Source: Symbiodinium natans
Lineage: Eukaryota > Sar > Dinophyceae > Suessiales > Symbiodiniaceae
Direction of reading: 5' to 3'
Assembly (NCBI GenBank): GCA_905221605.1
Contig: CAJNDS010002156.1
Location: 283,001 to 347,000 of the forward strand
Length of the DNA: 64,000 nt
Under the pieces are notes generated by a model. The model worked only from the letters and a program-made list of their open reading frames with translations, did no database searches and was not told the DNA's origin. The translations under genes were made by a program, and so were the position numbers. Of the stretch, positions 61,091 to 64,000 are shown in pieces; position 1 is the first letter of the stretch; every line of letters begins with the position of its first letter.

Positions 61091-64000
61091 TCACGTTCCA
61101 GCGGCCCGTTCCTCACCAAGGAACTCATCATTCACCACCCAGCCATCCTTGAGGCAATGCTTACAAAGCGTCTTAGCCCTGGGCTGTGAATATCGCAGAA
61201 CATCACAGTCACTGCTTGCGTGCATACAGTTCCCACCCATTGTTGTATACAAAGTGGCACTCGCAGGAATAACCACCGCTTTCTTGATCCACAGCCATTT
61301 ATACAGCCGTCGAAAGAGGCACCATGCCAGTTCCCAGAGTATAATTGCTGCCACCAAATACGCAACAAGGTCTGAATTGTTGACAACCATTTCAATACCT
61401 TGAGCCAGAACCATCACCGTAGACGTGTTGGCGACCTTGCACACCCCTTCTTCTGAGCAAAAGAATCCAGCCGTGGACACTTCTTCGCCACCAGTTGCCA
61501 TCCCTTGCAGAGATGCAGCCACCATCATGACCGCCATTGCAAGCGAGGCTTTTTTCAAGTCAGTTCCTTGAACCAACAGTCTGAGACCCCAAAGTGCCTT
61601 TTGCTTTGCGTACACCTGTCCACTCATTAACTTAGTCAACAGGTCAGCGATCATATACTCACCGCGAAGGTGCGCTATCACCATATAACCACGGTCCACC
61701 AGAGACCTGACACCGGCTGCTCGAATTCTCAGGTGTCTTGTTCTCCAGCTTCCAGCAGGATATTGAATGATCGAGCACGTTGAAACCGAATCTGTATACA
61801 GCACTTTTTGCAGCGATTCTTCACCTGTTCCAACCAAAGCGGCAATTATAGGGGTGCACGACTGAATCATCGTTGCTCCCTCTATGGACGCATGTAATTC
61901 AGCTTCAGCTGTACTTAAAGCCACCGTTGATTGTCTTTGTGTTGCCCACATCACTGGACAGTCACCCCACACCACCACCGCTCCTGAGTGGCTCTTTTCA
62001 TTTTCACCTGCTGCAAAGCTGGCATCCGCGTAGGACTCCACCACCTTAACACCTCGTCCATAACGCAACACCTAATTCCTTTCTTTTTCGCATGTTGCGA
62101 TTGCTCCGAACGTCAAGCCTAACGTTGGAGTTGCAGCAAGGTATCGGAAGACTTCCTCAGCCTTTTTAACCACAAATCGTGGCCTTCGGGATGTCCACAA
62201 AGACAACTGGCTCGCGCAGAACGCCAAATCAGGTCGAGTTTTGATTGCCACCCAGAGGAACTCCCCTACGGCACCTTGAGCCGCTCGCAAGGAAGGAATA
62301 TCCACCTCCTCTTCTTCACCTGGAGTTTCTTTCACCATTGGCAGGTTACTCCCTTTTCCAGTTTCATCGATCTGATACCCTCGTCGGTTCAGCAAATCTC
62401 TCACAAAGTCCTCCTGGTTGAGAAAGAAGCTGCCATTTCGATACCAGATTTGGACACCCAAAAACTTCAGGAATCCATCACCGCAGCCTGGACCACAGAA
62501 CTCGGGTTCAGAAGTTTTCCACTCCTTCCTAATCTGTTCCAAGGCCTCCCGGAGCACTGTCATAGTCCCAGCCATCAAAAAATCATCCACGTAAAGACCC
62601 ATTGCCCCTACCAACTTGCTTGCACCTTCCGGCTTTTCTTGTGCCATAATAAGGAACAGACTTGGGTCTGCATTGGACCTCTGAAAGCTCATTGCTTGTC
62701 CATCCTTTGACACCCAAGACATACCTTGAAGACGTTGGTCTCGCCACTCCACCCATGCTGCAGGACTTTCGGCCAAACCGTACAAGGCCTTCCTCACAAT
62801 CCACCGCTCCTCTTTTGTGCAAAGACCCAATTTCACCGCCGCCCTTGGGGGCTGCACCACCACCAAACGCCCTTCTCTTTGCGCCCTATTCATCGGCGCC
62901 GTCAGAAAAGCTTTGGAAATGTCTAAGCCAGCGATGATCCATACCATATATGCTGCGTGCCTCACTTGACACCTGAATGTAGTTGAATCTAAACCTGGAG
63001 CGTACAGCGAGTGACGACTGAGTGACCTCGGCCCTTCATATTCTGTAGCTGCCGTTGACGAAATGAAGTTTCCACATGCACAGATACGGGCACGTCGCCT
63101 CCCTGTCCCTTGCTTCCGGGTAAACACCACCAGACTGGGAACGTACTCAATCACCGGTGCATTAGGCTCTTCCGCCAATTTGTCCAGCTTTTCTTGAGTT
63201 GTTGGTTCCACCACCTCCAACTCTTTCACCAAAGACGTCACCTCGTCCGACAATGATTCCCTCCACTTTTCCAGCTCTTGCATGGCTTCTTGTGTAGGGA
63301 TTGTTTTTGTTTGCAGGAACTCAACCTCCTCTGCTGCCTCAAGCGCGGTATTTTCTTGCACCATTTGCTGAACTTGAGCTGCTTTGACCAAAAACTTCGA
63401 GAGCTGTTCCTCAGCCCTTTTTGCTTTAACCAGCCATTCTCTAGTCTCTGATCCTTTCTCCTCATTCGACTCATTGGCCGATCCATGGAACTCGTCCAAA
63501 ATGCAACATTCCTGTTCAGCAATTAGGCGTCGAATACTCAAATGCTCCTCTAGAGCCCATTGATGCGCTTCGAACACAGCGTAGTCGACTTCCTCTGCAA
63601 GGTCGTCCAGCGAGGTCTCTTTCAACGTCATTTTTAACCACTTCCTTTTTTCACCTTCTTCAGCTTGTGGTTCCGGAAGAGGAAACTTGCATTGGAGAAG
63701 ATAGCACCTATCCTTGTAGCTCAAACGCTCCATAAAAACAGGTGTGTACCCTGTCAAGGATACCCTGTTCCCTTTCCAAGGCATAGGACCATGCAGCTTT
63801 ATTGGAAAGAACGACATGAAGTTCCAGTGGATATCCACCAATTTTCCAGGTAAGACTTTCTTCCCATAGGATTGCTCCACCACTTCAGCTCCTTCCTCTA
63901 AGACCTTTTCATCCTCAACCCACAGCTGACCATCTTTATAGTCACCAAAGCCACACACATAATTGCAGCAATGCTTTTCATTGTGACTATCCCTATGCAA
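61091..64000 (-). mobile_element. Ty1/copia retrotransposon, 3' part of pol, one in-frame stop
   Basis: A single minus frame, open from beyond the right edge to 61091 except for one TAG at 62074-62072. Part 1 (642 codons) has a coiled-coil-like Glu/Gln-rich stretch (about 165-290), then reverse transcriptase: GLDISKAFL (Asp at about 360), KALYGLAESPAAW, YVDDFLM (470-476) and TRPDLAF. Part 2 (326 codons) is RNase H: YADASFAAG, ALSTAEAELHA, YTDS and LRGEYMIADLLTK. Catalytic motifs are intact. After RNase H come about 170 extra residues with hydrophobic stretches (one is LVAYLVAAIILWELAWCLF) and a Cys cluster CMHASSDC...CKHC. Gag, protease and integrase must lie outside the window. The TAG lies between RT and RNase H, where no known recoding site is expected, so it is probably decay. 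No clear LTR was identified downstream. Confidence 0.85.

Overview
This window looks like nuclear DNA of a dinoflagellate, most likely of the Suessiales/Symbiodiniaceae type. The evidence is Arabidopsis-type telomere repeats (TTTAGGG/CCCTAAA) scattered through it rather than at an end, an RCC1-repeat gene and a Ty1/copia polyprotein of the kinds common in Symbiodinium, a secreted Asp-box (BNR) gene with a mucin-like linker, many small inverted-repeat elements, and very short exons. No bacterial gene, rRNA, convincing tRNA or CRISPR array was seen.

Layout. From 1 to about 21.8 kb the DNA is crowded with about 50 telomere-type tracts, plus inverted-repeat elements of about 80-350 bp in at least eight families (called A-H here). 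Hand translation between these elements gives chains of short open exons whose splice phases agree, mostly on the plus strand: 729-1981, 2513-4369, 4709-6969, 8580-9334, 11204-11585, 12480-12696, 16584-17042 and 21162-21623. A minus-strand pair lies near 10.25-10.47 kb. From 21.8 to 30.3 kb tracts nearly vanish; this part holds a 460-bp AGT array, a CA/CG array, the minus-strand BNR gene (26616-28562) and an AT-rich microsatellite field. From 30.3 to 42.5 kb tracts and exon chains return (30327-31128, 34209-34557, 36100-36474, 41833-41976). From 42.5 to 49.8 kb there are no tracts; this part holds the minus-strand RCC1-repeat gene or pseudogene (44735-46082) and a Cys/His-rich exon (47670-48218). 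From 49.8 to 60.7 kb tracts and exons return. The end, 61091-64000, is the 3' part of a minus-strand copia retrotransposon that runs off the window.

Main inference. The telomere-type tracts and the inverted-repeat elements behave as intron material. Many inferred introns start at or within a few bases of GTTTAGGG repeats, others have CCCTAAA repeats just before the 3' splice site, and some have both, so the two intron ends would be complementary in RNA. Two tracts and at least three family B elements are flanked by direct repeats of 9-21 bp that read as target-site duplications, and in three of these cases splice sites lie in or beside the duplicated sequence. This is the signature of introners. 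Introner elements are known from dinoflagellates; telomere repeats acting as such an element are, as far as I know, not a standard description. All exon chains were read by eye without transcripts and with freedom to choose AG/GT sites, so the single gene models are moderate-confidence and the general pattern is stronger than any one model. I recognise no function for the exon-chain genes.
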